Under the pieces are notes generated by a model that did not search any database, was not told the DNA's origin, and saw nothing but the letters and a program-made list of their open reading frames with translations. A stretch of DNA of 64,000 bases, taken from NCBI RefSeq assembly GCF_000972845.2, contig NC_040032.1:5661073-5725072 (forward strand), in the 5' to 3' direction. This DNA is from Larimichthys crocea (taxonomy: Eukaryota > Chordata > Actinopteri > Sciaenidae). This document shows, piece by piece, positions 45,814 through 58,379 of this stretch; positions within the stretch are counted from its first letter, which is position 1, and each line of letters starts with the position of its first letter. The position numbers and the translations under genes were made by a program.

Positions 45814-46687
45814 GTATGGGAATGGAGAATGGGAAAAGCTGGAGCAGTGAACTCATCCTGGCAGTTTTATCTTGATTGTCAGATAAAATGGTATCTGCTG
45901 CTCTAAATCTGTATGAGACTCTTTAGCAAGAAGCACTTTAGCTCCTTCTCACGTTCTGGCTTCTGATAAAATAAAAAAAATCGCACAAACACTGTGTCAT
46001 TAGCAAGGCCAATAAAAGTGCAAAAGGTCTGGAGCCTCTTCTGAAGACTTTTCTTTAAAGCAACAACATACTTGTGGAGAAATACCCCTTCTTTCAAGTT
46101 CATCAATCAAAATCTCTTAAATACTTAGCCTCTGCTCTGTGAAAGTGATATCAGTTGGGTGACTCGCTTTGTGAAGTGTTTCGAATGCGAGCACTGCATC
46201 CTTATGTAAGAGTACGGATAAAACTATGCATGAAGATTTAGGACTAACCTGATAACAACTATGATTTACAAAATAGACTACAAAAAATGTCTGATCTATG
46301 ACTCTGTTTCCGCCAGATGCTTATTTTTGTGCAGAGTAAAAAGACATCAGCTAATAACATTTTCTCTTGCTCTCCACTCAAACCAAACACCAAAAATGGA
46401 TGATCAACATCTTTCCACTCACTGGATGTTGTTTTAAATTGTGTAATCAGTTTTGAAGCACCATAAAACATCAGAAATATGACTGTTTTGGCACTGAGTA
46501 CATATTTTTCAGTGCACATGAGTCTTGGCTAAGATAAGTTAATGTTTATGAGAAGCTTCTATAAATTTTAGCCCTTAATGCCAAAGGGAGCAACTTATTT
46601 CCTTCCTCTCTCTACTTTCTCCTCTTCATTCTTTCCCATGCTGTGTACTAAGCCAGACACGCAGACACAGGTATGGATTAGCGCAGG

Positions 46688-46688
<1 letters not shown>

Positions 46689-46760
<72 letters not shown>
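46689..46760. repeat. (AC)n microsatellite, about 36 units
   Basis: Uninterrupted AC run followed by a short, twice-repeated CTAATGCAAAC(A/T)CATACACACA unit to about 46802. Confidence 0.97.
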
Positions 46761-46763
<3 letters not shown>

Positions 46764-47613
46764 TGCAAACTCATACACACACTAATGCAAACACATACAC
46801 ACAGTAGCCTGACCGAGCAGGCCAGGTTAAAGAGGAGTTAGGGAGGAGCAGGAGGAGGAGGATGAAGTGAGGTACTCTGGTTATCCTCAGTCAGGAAACA
46901 ATGTTTTCCCACAGCAGCTCACGCAAACAGCTTCACGTGGCTTCTTGTGTAACACACCGTTCCAACTCTTCTGTCTGTCCTGCTTCGACTTGGCTAGTTT
47001 TTTATTTTTTTTTATAAAAAGTGACCTCTTGCAGGTGATCATCTTAAAACACGATAACTGTCCAAATACGGTCTTGCCGAAAATCTATTACAGCAATAAT
47101 TTATGCTGTTTTCTCCCGTTCCTGTCTTCACATACTGCAGCCTATGGAATCCTCTCAGAAAAGCCATGAAAAGACACATGTACATTCAAAGCTGAGAAAA
47201 TGATTGAATTACTGAAATTATTTAAATTTCTTACAGTGCAAAACAGAATCAACTTTATTATTCTGCTTTAAAGTCTTTAAAAAAAATGGAATGGTTTGGC
47301 TCCCTTGTACATTTCTGACCTACTCGTTGACTACAATTTAACCAGACCTCTCAGGTAATCAGGTGTTTCCTAACACTTCATCGAGAGGATGATGATGATT
47401 GTTTTCCTTTGCCTTTCAAAAACTTTGCTGCCATGGTTACAATAATAAACACTTCATTCAGGTTATAGAAATGTGCCATATACTTTAAGGTGAGACTAAC
47501 TAACATTTGCTGAACACCAGCCACTGTGGCCCAGAGCCACCATGACTTTAACTGTCCTCCCAAAAACAAGATCATGTCCTTTCAGCAAATAATGTGTGTT
47601 TACATTTTCAAAG

Positions 47614-47627
47614 CCCTCTAGTGGCCA
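47614..47627. promoter_or_regulatory. CTCF-like motif
   Basis: CCCTCTAGTGGCCA matches the commonly seen CCCTCTAGTGG form of the vertebrate CTCF core. Single motif matches are weak evidence of binding. Confidence 0.3.
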
Positions 47628-47829
47628 TGGTGACAGGAAGGAGGAGAAGGTTGGGGATGAGGAATCAAAAAAACTTTAGACTTCAGCACAGGAGACCAGT
47701 GTTGTCCTTCACAAATGTGCAGGTTACCCATCAAGCCATGTGCACTAATGCACCCACACTTATCATCATGGATTTTGGCTTTTGAACTGTGCGCTGATAA
47801 TAACGCTAATAACAAGCTTCTCTTTAGCC

Positions 47830-48090
47830 CGGACGACGTGACAGAATTTCAAATTTAACTCGTTGACGGAGTGCCGTCTGAGGGCCTGAAGATCACAGCC
47901 ATCCAAATGTCGTTTTTCAGCCTTGTCTCTTGCATACAGAGATTCCTTCTGAATCTCTCAATCTTTTAATGATATTATGTACTGTAGACAATATAATTTG
48001 CAGATTCCTTGCAATTTTACCTTGAGAAACTGTCAGCACGGTCTTTCTCTGTCTTTTGAAACATGTTGCTGGTATCAAATTCAAAATAGG
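47830..48090 (-). pseudogene. Tc1-like transposase relic (helix-turn-helix region)
   Basis: Minus-strand translation gives TVSQGKIARNLQIILSTVHN, IIKRLRDSEGISVCK, then after a break DLQALRRHSVNE. These correspond to the second helix-turn-helix of the Tc1 transposase N-terminal DNA-binding region and the following D-L-x-A-L-R-R-H segment. The reading frame is disrupted between them and the DDE catalytic part is missing. The terminal repeats were not found, so the boundaries are approximate. Confidence 0.75.
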
Positions 48091-49984
48091 CGTATAATTT
48101 AACAAAAACAATCAAATTGTCACTTTCAACATTTGATAAGTTGTTTTTGTACTGCTTTCAATTAAATGTGGGGGTTTATGGGCACATCATCACATTTTGC
48201 TTCAGTTTACATTTAACACAGCATGGCAACTTTTTTGGAAAAAAGGATTATAAGAAAGCCCACATTGGTAAAGTTTTCCCTCATGTCTTTCTGCCAGAAA
48301 GCCTTACTACTTGGTTAGATTTAGTCACCAAAGCTACCTGGCTAGTTTTAGTAAAAAAAAAGAAAAGTAGGAAGACTTTCAGCCAGAAAGCCCTGAAGGC
48401 AATTTCTGCCATGTACCCAAAAAGAAAAGCACAAAAAGAGTCCTAAAGTCTGCAAATGGACTCAGTAATGGCAGTTATATTATCTAAAGTTTGGCAACAT
48501 TAGATAGCATTAGTCACCAAGAGCTACTGGTCACACCAGACTAAGTAAAGTTGTAGCAGTAAAACTCCTGAGTGTATTCAACTGAACATGGGTGCGTTTT
48601 ATTGCTTACTAATTAGGCTTTTAATTTGTAAGAGGAAGAATGTTTTATTCAATAAGTTTAAATACTGGCCCTACCTTGCCCAAATAATAAGGTCTTTTAA
48701 TAAGTGCTGTTAATACTCTTGAGTAAATTGAGTAAATAATATTACTGTTGGGAAAAAGGTGAATTAACCTTTATTCTGCCCTTTATCCATGATTATATCA
48801 TCTTTTCGTCAGAGTCTTTTTTTTTCATTGTACTCCTCATTTGTGTTTCTGTTCCTTTGTTTCCCTCCCCCCTCATCTGTCCCTGTGGTCATGATCTTCT
48901 TCCATCTAACATCTGCTGTGCAGAATGAACAAACTAGTTCCCAATGTTTAGTTGGAGAGAAGCACTCGAAATACACTCCAATGATAAAGCAGGTGTGGGT
49001 GGCTTTTGTTAAACTCTTGTCTTACGCTGCAAGACTTTATTCCCAAATGTTTTGAATTGTTTGGAAAGGCTGAAGTTGGCAGAGATTTGCTGCTTCACTG
49101 TGTGTGTGTGTGCATCTATGTGCACTTAAGATAGCTGAATGTGAGGAAAAATTATACACAAATCAAACAAAATGTCAATGGCCTAATCCTCCAATACTTT
49201 AGGACTGACCAATATTTGTTAATTATCATGATACATTTCAATTTCCATGCCAAAAAGGACAAACATTCAGTGTTTCCCAAGAGTTTTGAAATGCATTGTA
49301 ATAAAAATAGTGACAATTTGACCGACATGGAAATGTGATGATGCTATTTTTAGACTGAAGCTGTTGGCAAGAAAATCCCACATATTCAGCATTGCAGTGG
49401 AAATGTTATTTTTGGGTATAAAAAGCTCTGAAACAGCATTTAAACACTGTACTCTGTGGCCTGGAGGTGCATTATGGTGCATTAGAGTCTTAAATATAAC
49501 AAATACACCCTGATTTTAAAAGGGCCATTAAGTCATCTATGACATTTATTACCAACCACGACTGAACCTAAGTCTGACGTCATGCACAAATGCTAGCCTA
49601 GACAGATCATCACATCTTTTGTGTTTTGTCAGTCTAACATTTCCTGTTTTATATAATGCAGCCTGCCGGTGTTGTGAGGGGCACAGTGAACATGATACTA
49701 GAACCAATGCATGATTAATCTCCTGAGAGCCATCATTCAAATAAAAAGGCAGATGACACATGAGAACCAATGTAACAAATACGGTTTAACAGATTAAAAA
49801 ACAGTTTGTGATGGAGCTGAAGTTTCATTTATTAATTTACAGGTGAATATTTTGGCAGATTCAGGTCTATAACTGGGTTCTTATAGTCTACAATCTACAA
49901 TTTATGCCGTTCAGTCAAATTTTATGAGAACTGCTAATTATATGCTGTCAATTACTCAAATGTAAAATAGTGCTTTACACTGCA
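48091..49984. other. gene desert, no feature recognised
   Basis: AT-rich unique-looking DNA. A short TG run is at 49099-49111. Open frames are short and featureless. Confidence 0.5.
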
Positions 49985-50530
49985 GTTACAGTCACTAATA
50001 GTTGTGGAAGAAATACTCAGATCACACAGTGCTATTAATGTTAAAAATCCTTCATTCAAAATTCTACTTAATTGGAAGTACAAACATACTATCGAAAAAA
50101 TATTTAAAGCATGAAAAGTAACTAGGTAAGTAATGTATCCGTGTGTAAGCAGCAGTTTAATGTTGTAGCTGGTTGAGGTTGAACTAACATTCTTTTTATG
50201 CAGTTCGCTAGTTTAGTCCAGTGGTTTCTTTGCTCTTTTGTGAAATATTGGATAATCTGACCTCTTTGAACCTCAAAGTCTTATTTATTTATTTTATAAC
50301 ATACCTGAGAAGTTTGATGAAACTACAAACAACCCATAAATATTTGAAATGTGTTCAAACTGCTTTTTTGTAAGTTTTCAAAGGTGGTTTAATCAAACAA
50401 TACATTTTATAAGCTTATAGTGTGTTTTTATGTTAAATTATAATCTGTAAAGTAATTTACAAGTGTAAAAGAAGAGTAAAGTAAAGTGTGCAAAGCACCA
50501 CTTTTACCTCAATAATATCACATACTCAGT
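49985..50530 (+). repeat. dispersed teleost repeat (AAGTAAAAGT family), copy 2
   Basis: Shows GTGGAAGAAATACTCAGATC, AAAATCCTTCATTCAAAATT, GTGTAAGCAGCAGTTTAATG and TTGTAGCTGGTTGAGG, closing with AAGTGTAAAAGAAGAGTAAA and AAGCACCACTTTTACC. It is longer than, and diverged from, the copy at 10800-11170. Confidence 0.6.
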
Positions 50531-50913
50531 GTGTGGGATTATTTTTAAAAGTTGCACATTCATAAATAAGCTACTGATGTCCAACATGGCCGCCACACAG
50601 CATGTTATATCACCTGTCATGCTCCTGGGAGCACAAATTGTGTTCAGATTTATGACAAACTTAAAGGTTGGGTGGACGAGGGTAAAGGTAGGAGCGTTGG
50701 TGAAGAAAAGCCGCAGACTGGAGCCGGTGGCGGTGGGAGCGAGGTGGGAGGAGGGTGTGTCGGGTGAGGCTGAGAAGGGTGAGAGCCTTTCTCAGGTAGG
50801 TCTGCCCAAACATGACGGTTTGTTTACCTGTCAGGTTGTTGCTTTTGTCTGGGCCTCCCACGAGAGACAAAAGAGATGGAGCTTTAGCTCTTCTCCAAGC
50901 AGGACCACCAGTG

Positions 50914-50948
<35 letters not shown>

Positions 50949-50979
50949 TGTGTGTGTGTCTGTGTCTGTGTGTGTGTCT
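50914..50979. repeat. (TG)n microsatellite, interrupted
   Basis: TG run from 50914 with TC interruptions, GTCTGTGTG type, to 50979. Confidence 0.95.
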
Positions 50980-51075
50980 GTTGCAAAGGAGTTTATCTTC
51001 ACATGTGCGCGTTGAAACATTCTCACGCGTTCCTGTGTGCATGTAGTTGTGCACATGCATGTTATGCGAGTGTCT

Positions 51076-51077
<2 letters not shown>

Positions 51078-51120
<43 letters not shown>
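51078..51120. repeat. (TG)n microsatellite
   Basis: About 20 uninterrupted TG units, same orientation as the tract at 50914. A shorter TG run follows at 51260-51278. Confidence 0.95.
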
Positions 51121-51123
<3 letters not shown>

Positions 51124-51467
51124 ACATGCATGTATGACCCTGAGTTCCTGTTGTGTTTGTTTCTGGGAGGGTTTGTGTACAAATGCAAACATGTGTGACT
51201 AATTCGTTTTCAGGAGCAGCAGAGAATGTATGCAGTAGACTGCTATGGAATTGGGTTAGAGGTGTGTGTGTGTGTGTATGTATGTATAAGGGCGTGTGTG
51301 TTTCTTTGTGTCTGTCTATATATTTTAGGGTATGTGTATGTATTGTAATTTGAGCACTGTCATTCAAATGAGGACATTTACCGTGGAGTCTGCCCTTTGA
51401 CTTACTGTAGCTGACGGTATACAGTGTCCTGCAAACATAATGGAAAAAAACTAAACAGAAAATCTCT

Positions 51468-51504
51468 CTCACACACACGCACACACACGCACACACACGC
51501 ACAC

Positions 51505-51575
<71 letters not shown>
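51468..51575. repeat. (AC)n microsatellite with ACGC interruptions, opposite orientation
   Basis: Four ACACACACGC units and then about 37 uninterrupted AC units. As AC on the + strand it is complementary to the TG tracts 350-650 bp to the left. Confidence 0.97.
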
Positions 51576-51578
<3 letters not shown>

Positions 51579-52434
51579 TGCTGTTTCTACCCACATTTTG
51601 TGACCAAAGTCATGTAAGAGATGACGCCATACTTGAGTAGAGACCTCTATACATGTCCACCTGACCTGATACCCATCATGATGTGATAATTAACAAATCC
51701 ATCTCAATGACAATTAGGGCTACAAGATGTGTTTGAAAGCTCTGGAATCAACAAGTAACCATCAAGCTCCGCTTGTAAACACATTGAAATGCATGTTCAC
51801 ACAGTAAAAAGAATTAGGGGTAGGTATTAATTATTAAATTAAGTAATGTTTTTGATCTAACACAGTTAACACGAGATATAATAAACAGGAATTAAACCTA
51901 AAGTGTAATGGATATATTGAAATAATTTGATATAGGTTGCTCCATAAATACTACAGTATAACACATAATAAGAGGACAAGAGGACTTCAAGAATGTTCTC
52001 ATTAATGTTTAACTTTGATCTTATTTATTAAAATGTAAAACTATTCCCTATGACTTTGTCTGCTTGTATAGTATAATTACAGTTTTTTAAAACAATGCAC
52101 ACTTTAAATGATATCTTCCAAAATTTTGCATTTAATTTGTAACTGTAACTGTTATTTATTGTACTTTAATTATTTTTAGCAGAGAATTATAACTATGTTT
52201 TGACAATAAAGCTAAAATGAATTAAACAAGTAAAATGTAATTATATCACATAAAATTGAATTAAATGTAACTTTAATTCATTAATACATTTTTTATTTGC
52301 ATTTTTAAATTTAGTTTAAATGAGCAGGGATTGACAAATTATGTAATTAAAGCTTTCAACAACGTTGATCAGTGTCTTTTAATTTAGTCTTTTTCATGTG
52401 GATTCTCGGCCAGGGAGCCATTTTTTTCCTCCAG
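51576..52434. other. very AT-rich spacer
   Basis: No gene. 51800-52380 is strongly AT-rich (TTAATTATTTTTAGC, AATTAAATGTAACTTTAATT), without a recognised repeat family. Confidence 0.5.
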
Positions 52435-52494
52435 GTGTTTATTGTCATTGTGGCAACAGAGGCTCCGACACAACGCCGAGTTCATCTCAGGACA
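52435..52494 (+). CDS. exon-like segment, 60 nt, phase 0, unrecognised
   Basis: Preceded by CATTTTTTTCCTCCAG and followed by a near-consensus donor GACA|GTAAGT. The 60 nt are open in phase 0 (VFIVIVATEAPTQRRVHLRT), with three CpGs in a CpG-poor setting. The phase agrees with the segments at 38289 and 45730. No known family is recognised. It may be a noncoding exon or chance. Confidence 0.22.
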
Positions 52495-55194
52495 GTAAGT
52501 CTCCTTTTAAACCCAGACTAATGAAAATCTTGTCCGTAAGGCAGGGTGACCCCACCTGTCCAATAACAGGAAAAATTCTGGGATGCGGTGCTGCCTTTCA
52601 AATAAAGAATTAACTCACAAGACAATGAGAACAGTAAATTAAATGCGCATCGTAATCTGTCACCAGGTTTTACAGACTGTTTTACGAAGTGTTAGTGGGA
52701 GTCTAACACATGTTGTTCTGCCAAACAAAATAATAACAACTGAACGTAAAGACCAGTTTTTATTGAATTTCTTTTCTGTCTTTCATTGCACACAGATTCA
52801 AATAATCCATGTTAATGTTAAGCAGCACATGCTCTTTCTCCACAGCCACCTCTGCTCAAACATTGCAAATTTGTTTTGACTGCCGGGCAGTTTATGTAGG
52901 AGCAAAATAAATCCTAAAATGTATGACATCTATGTTAGCCTTATAGCATGTTGTTCTGTTTATATCCTATGCAACAACTTCCTAGAAACAATTCAACAGA
53001 ATCCAATGGCTTTGCAATGCACATTTTGAAATATACACCTCTTGCACAAGCTGCATAATGCTCATGAAAACCACATAGTTGCAAAATGCTTTTCATGATG
53101 AAAAAAGCCAAAGCTACATTTTTCACTGATGCATCTTTGGATGTGATACAAAGACTCTTTTAACAGAGGCTGAATTAAACTCAAACATCGTAGATTCTGA
53201 TCAGTAAAACCACAGCATTGAATGAAACTTATTACAACAGTACTGGATCCGTTTTCATTGCGTCGGTACTTGTGTTCAGTTGCTTTAGCTGCTGTCTGCT
53301 GGTGTGTGTGTGTGTGTGTGTCCTGCATGTGTGTTTGACAGAGTGTCTACCTGTGTGGCAGTAGGTAAGCCCAGTAATCTCTGTTTGTCTCAGTCTGAGA
53401 AGTATAATGCTGTGACTCATTCCTAGAACGGGTGTGCTAAAACCCAAAGCACTCTATCTATCATAGAAATCAACAGTCGCCACTGTAATTTACGAAACTA
53501 ATCCTCAAATGCCAAATTAATATGTTAAGTATAGGTGTGATTAAACGATGTGAAAGATGCCTGTAGACTCCAAATGTTTAGGCAGTGTTCTCATCTGTGG
53601 TGAGTGAGGCTGAGTTTAATGTGGTAATCCCAAAGATTTCTGCTTTTTCTTTGATTCAGGGCTGCGTGGGCGATGTTGTGGTGTCTCTTTACTTGGAATT
53701 TATGTTGATGAGAGGTAGCACTTTTTTCTTTTCAGCCCTGATGGTTGTTGTTGGCAATGCTGACAATGTAGTTTGTCTTATCTAAACAAAGCGCTTGTTC
53801 TGCCGCCTGAGGAAGAGCCCGGAGCTTTAACCCCTGCTGCCTATTCCTATCTGCATATTACATCCACTTATCCTCATCTTTTAGTCTGTGTGTGTTTGAT
53901 TTCTCTAATGGATATTTTCTGTTTCTTTTGGAAGCTCAAACCAGAGACAAACATGTAAAACATGTAACTTCAAGTGCAACTGGGAATTAGCCACAGGTAA
54001 ACAGATACCGATATAAACATGATAGAGATTTTAGCTTGTAATACAATATTTGATTGTAGCAACTAAAGCATCATTAAACTTTATGGTTATGTTTAAGCAA
54101 TCACAGTACTTGGTTCAAGTTAGGGAAGGATCTTGGTTTAATATAGAATACACTACACAAAGTCCACTGTACAAGACACAAAGTGTTTCTTTATTAGCAT
54201 TTAACCAAAACCACAATCTTCCCCTGACCTTAACCATAGTGTTCATTTCCTAAACCAAACCACATGCATCCACTCAGGATGGGAACGCTGCACTTGGTTC
54301 AGTCACCATCCACCCTGACCCTGATGGTTTCCGTCTACTACGTAAATATAATGATCGTACACACACATATTTTATAAGTGACGGGGTTGTTCAGTATCTC
54401 CTGTTTAAGATCATTTCCATGTCAACTACTTGGTTTTTTGTCTAAGTCACATTTATAAGATCAAAATTGATTGTAGGTCCATTTTACAGATGAAGCCCCA
54501 GACCCTTTAAAGTGAAGCAAAGGAAAGATGTTTTAATATATGGTTTAATCTATAGCAGATGCATTTACAGACAGCTTGTAGTGAATATGAACGATTTCAG
54601 TTTAAAATATTCCTCTAATAAAAACAATGTTGTAGTGTTTGTAAATTGATACCCTGTCATCATCATCATTTTACTTCCTGCAACGTCTGCACACAGCTGT
54701 TAGCATTAGATAATCATGAGGTATGGATTCAGGTGTGGATGTAGGCTACTGGGCTGAAATCTACCTTCAAATTACCCCACATCAGCACATCTCTTCTGTT
54801 ATGTCTCGCTCTCCCTTCTATGTCTTCCATTGTCTCACTTTATCTCCCACTCTTCCTCTGTCACCTTCTCCCATATTTCTCTGTCTTCCACTCCTATATC
54901 TCTTTTCCCATCTACCTTCCTGCCCCCAGAGGAGTCCCCCCCTCCCCTTCATCTATACATCCCTTCCTCTTGTTGTGTACAACCAGCTGTTTCTCTTTCT
55001 CTCTCGGGTTGGCGAGCTGAGTGCTGAGGAGGAAGAAGCTAAATCCAGCTGGACATATTTCACAGTGATAGAAAGAGAGATACGAAGCCTAAAGGGGGAG
55101 AAAGGGGGGAGAGAATGAAACAAAGGTTTGGGGACAGAGGATATAAAGGGTTAGAGGGCAAGAAATGAGGGAGAAATCGAAAGATGAGGCAAAA

Positions 55195-55237
<43 letters not shown>

Positions 55238-57375
55238 AGAGGCATGGAGTCTCCGAGACATATTTCAGGCTGTAGTGGGGGTCTGTGGAGGCTGTCAGGC
55301 TTTGATCTGGCCTACACATTGTGTGTAAGTGTGTGTTTGTGTGTGTCTGGCCCGTGAGAGGAGCTGATTGCCAGAGGCCGGGGCTGCAGGATTAGAGAGC
55401 AGCTCTCCTCTTCTGGCACAAAAAAGCAGAAAAACTTCCCCTCTTTGGTTTTCTTACACTTTGCACTTTGTTTCTTTGAATCTTAAACAAACTGAGGGAA
55501 ATGGACAAAATGTCAAGATAATGAAACTATATATTTAATTATGCGCTATAGTCCTTAAATTAAACAATCATCTCATTTAAGTCATAATCATCTGTGTGAG
55601 CATATAAATTAAAGATGAACTCACATATAGATATTTCGAGCTCTTTTACAAACTTTTTTAATAAATTGGTTTACACAACCTGATTAATGTGTAAAGGACT
55701 CATGGGACAGGTTTTAAAAAGAAACCATCAAAAATAGTGCTGCAAAGGTTGAGATATCCTGATCTAGTTCTGGTCAATCTCTAAAAAGATCACCCATGAT
55801 GCAACCAATAATATCGTTCTATTAAACCTGCTAAACCTTCCTCCCTGTAAAATGCATTTCTGACACCCCACCCCAGTTTGTAATGCAGGCTTTCATGACA
55901 TCAGGATTAGTTTCTCAGACTTGACAGAGACATCATAACTGTTTTCACAAGCTTAGTAGTAATAATCAGGTTGAGTAAACTAACTTATTAAAAGAGGATT
56001 CAACAGACTTTTTTCATTGGTATGTCAGACACTATAACATAACAATATTAACCTTTAATTTAAATGCTTGCATGGTCCTTTTAAATAGATAATTGAATAA
56101 ATGAAGGAGTTTAAGTCACACAATTAAACATATATAGATGATGATGATTTGACTTACTGCCCCACAAAACATGTGGAATTTAAAGAGTAAATCTGGTGTC
56201 TTTTTTTGATTGCCACCAGATCCATGTAAATACCAATACCAGTAATGTCTTAGTTTGTCCTTTAATATGTCTTCACTTCCTCAACCCGTCTGTGGCCCTT
56301 AATCCTGAATTCATGGGTTCATACTGAGGTTATAAAAGAAAAAAGAAAAAACATCTTACAAGTAACAAACATTAGGACTATTTTTAGCTGCCGAACAATA
56401 CACATTTGTTGATTTAGTCAGACTCTTTTTTTATTCTCAGATGTATTCAGAAACAGATTATAAAATAATTTTGACATAATTTTCCAATTTGCTTTACTGA
56501 ATTACCAGATTACAACGTGAAAAACAAAACTCTGTGCTAGGTGAGGTGGATAAACTATATTAAAATATCTAAATTAAGAAAGAGTCAAGTGTAAATGACT
56601 GGATTACAAATTTCCTGACTGTTCCCCGGTTGGAGGATAGTTTAGTTTTCCTCCAGATGTGTCCTCCATTCAGACAAATGTCTGTGTTTCCTGCCTGGTC
56701 AGTGGGTCTAACCTTTGCTCTGTTTTAATTTAGGTAAAGTAGTGTCTCTGTAATCCACTGTTTGCAGCCGTACTGTGGTGAGTTACATACAATATGTATA
56801 TATGTGTGTGTGTGTGCCTGCTAGTCAGACTGAGGTCTTGTAGAGATTGGAGTGGCCTTGAGGTCAAAGGTCAGATAAACACAGCTGGCACTCTCCTCCT
56901 GGCTGGCTTAAAAAAGCTGTTTTCTCCTTTTTCCTCCTCCCCATACCCTCTTTCTTTATCTCCCCCCTCCCTTGTCTATCTGTGTCAGTACTATTTTGTC
57001 TCACTTCTGTCTCCCTTGTGATCTTTCTTTCTTCTCCTGTCTCTTCTTTCTTTTTCGCTATTGCGAAAATAGCTAACTTTTTTTTGCCCTCTCCCTCTTT
57101 CCTTCCCTAATCCCTCCTCTCTTTTCTCAGTCATCTCTTTCTTCCCAGCCTTTTATCCCTAATTCTTCTCCTTTTTGTAACTTATTCTCTCTATTGTTCG
57201 CCCTTCATCTCATCCATCATCAATCTATTTGCTGGTCTTCCTTCCATTTTTCTCACTTTAAAACATTTTCTCTGATTTTCTTCTGTCTGTCTTATTACTT
57301 TTCTTGTTGCACTTTTGCCACATCTCTGTTTTTCTCTCTACCATCTCTCTCCATCTCCCCATCACGTCTGTTTAG
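52495..57375. other. gene desert with pyrimidine-rich tracts
   Basis: Contains a (TG)n run at 53302-53321, C/T-rich stretches at 54806-55005 and 56920-57375, an A-run of about 32 nt at 55198-55229 followed by eight G, and a short TG run at 56798-56816. No gene or clear repeat family. The Ser/Phe/Leu-rich open frames are products of the C/T composition. Confidence 0.55.
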
Positions 57376-57450
57376 GGAGGAATGCTCCTTTGATGCCCAG
57401 ATCCATCCCGTCTCCACATTGTTGTCAATAAATCAGCCTCTTCTGTCTCT
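57376..57450 (+). other. possible terminal exon with AATAAA, speculative
   Basis: An unusually long pyrimidine tract ends in CATCACGTCTGTTTAG at 57375. The following GGAGGAATGCTCCTTTGATG... stretch reaches AATAAA at 57427-57432. If joined in phase 0 to the segment at 52435-52494, it would add five codons and a TGA stop. This is the weakest member of the proposed + strand transcript. Confidence 0.12.
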
Positions 57451-57521
57451 TTCTGTCTCGTTTGTGTTTCTGCGCCGCTGCCTTTTCATCTGTGACCTTG
57501 TCTGAGGTCTGTCTATCTACA

Positions 57522-58035
57522 ATATATGGACAAAAGTATGTGGACAATGAACTTTACCCATATATATGTGATCCTTGTGTATTATTATCCTGCTACAACA
57601 GTGTCCACTCTTCTTAGTAGGCTTTCTACAAGATTTTGATTAATGATTCATCACATCCATCCTGGAATGATTCAGTATCGTAATTTAAACCATTAAGTCC
57701 AATAAAAATTTGAGAAGCCTCAAAGCGCCACATTGTTTAATTATTTCAATACCCTTCATGTGGGAGCCAGCAGGATGTCAGTTGATCAGTCAGAGAAGAA
57801 CAACAATGCACATGCTTTGTGGGCCAAAAACATGAAAGCCTGAGAAATCTCTTTAGTGTTTGCGCCCTCTACCTGATAAGCAAATTACACTGGAATGATT
57901 TGGTCTCCATCCTCAAACAAAGTATGAGTACATTGTCATGTTGGAACAGAATAAGGCCTTTCCCAGACTGTTGCTACAAAGTTGGAAGCACACTATTGTC
58001 TAAAATATCATTGTATGCTGTAACAGTGCCCTTAA
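57522..58035 (+). mobile_element. Tc1-like transposon fragment (left part)
   Basis: Begins ATATATGGACAAAAGTATGT and GGACA, the terminus of the Tc1 family also seen at 17744. It ends with CAGAATAAGGCCTTTCCCAG and GTTGGAAGCACACTATTGTC, an internal phrase of that family's antisense strand. No right terminus was seen, and the transposase is destroyed. Confidence 0.7.
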
Positions 58036-58379
58036 AGCTGCAACCTCACTAAACTCCTCCCACCAAAACCACAAGTTTGACCAGCATCTGAAGGAGTCAG
58101 TTGTCTCGTAGGACCTGGTCACCTTGGGGCCTCACCAAGATCCTGGTTCCTCTCGATGCAACCTGTCTTCTCAAAGACTCCCCTCCAGCACCAGACTTCT
58201 GAGGCATCTGTAACACCATCCAACAGTGGCATGAGAGGCTAGTACACTACACATTCACACACACCACTGTCCTTCCTCAAAAGTTATTCCCTACTGTCAT
58301 CATGCCTCTTTGACACTCCACAATACAAGCGCCATGACATCGAGCATAGCCTGTAGCTCATATGTTCACACATGTGTTT
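58036..58379. other. spacer, no feature recognised
   Basis: Unique-looking, C/A-rich DNA between two repeats. No open frame of note. Confidence 0.4.

Noticed and set aside
50529..51137. 202-codon open frame on + with Val-Cys repeats, the longest in the window
   Set aside because: The second part is simply (TG)n translated. The first part has no domain, no splice-compatible context as a single-exon gene and no known similarity.
54723..55118. 131-codon + frame, Ser/Pro/Leu-rich
   Set aside because: Product of a C/T-rich tract. Three overlapping frames show the same composition.
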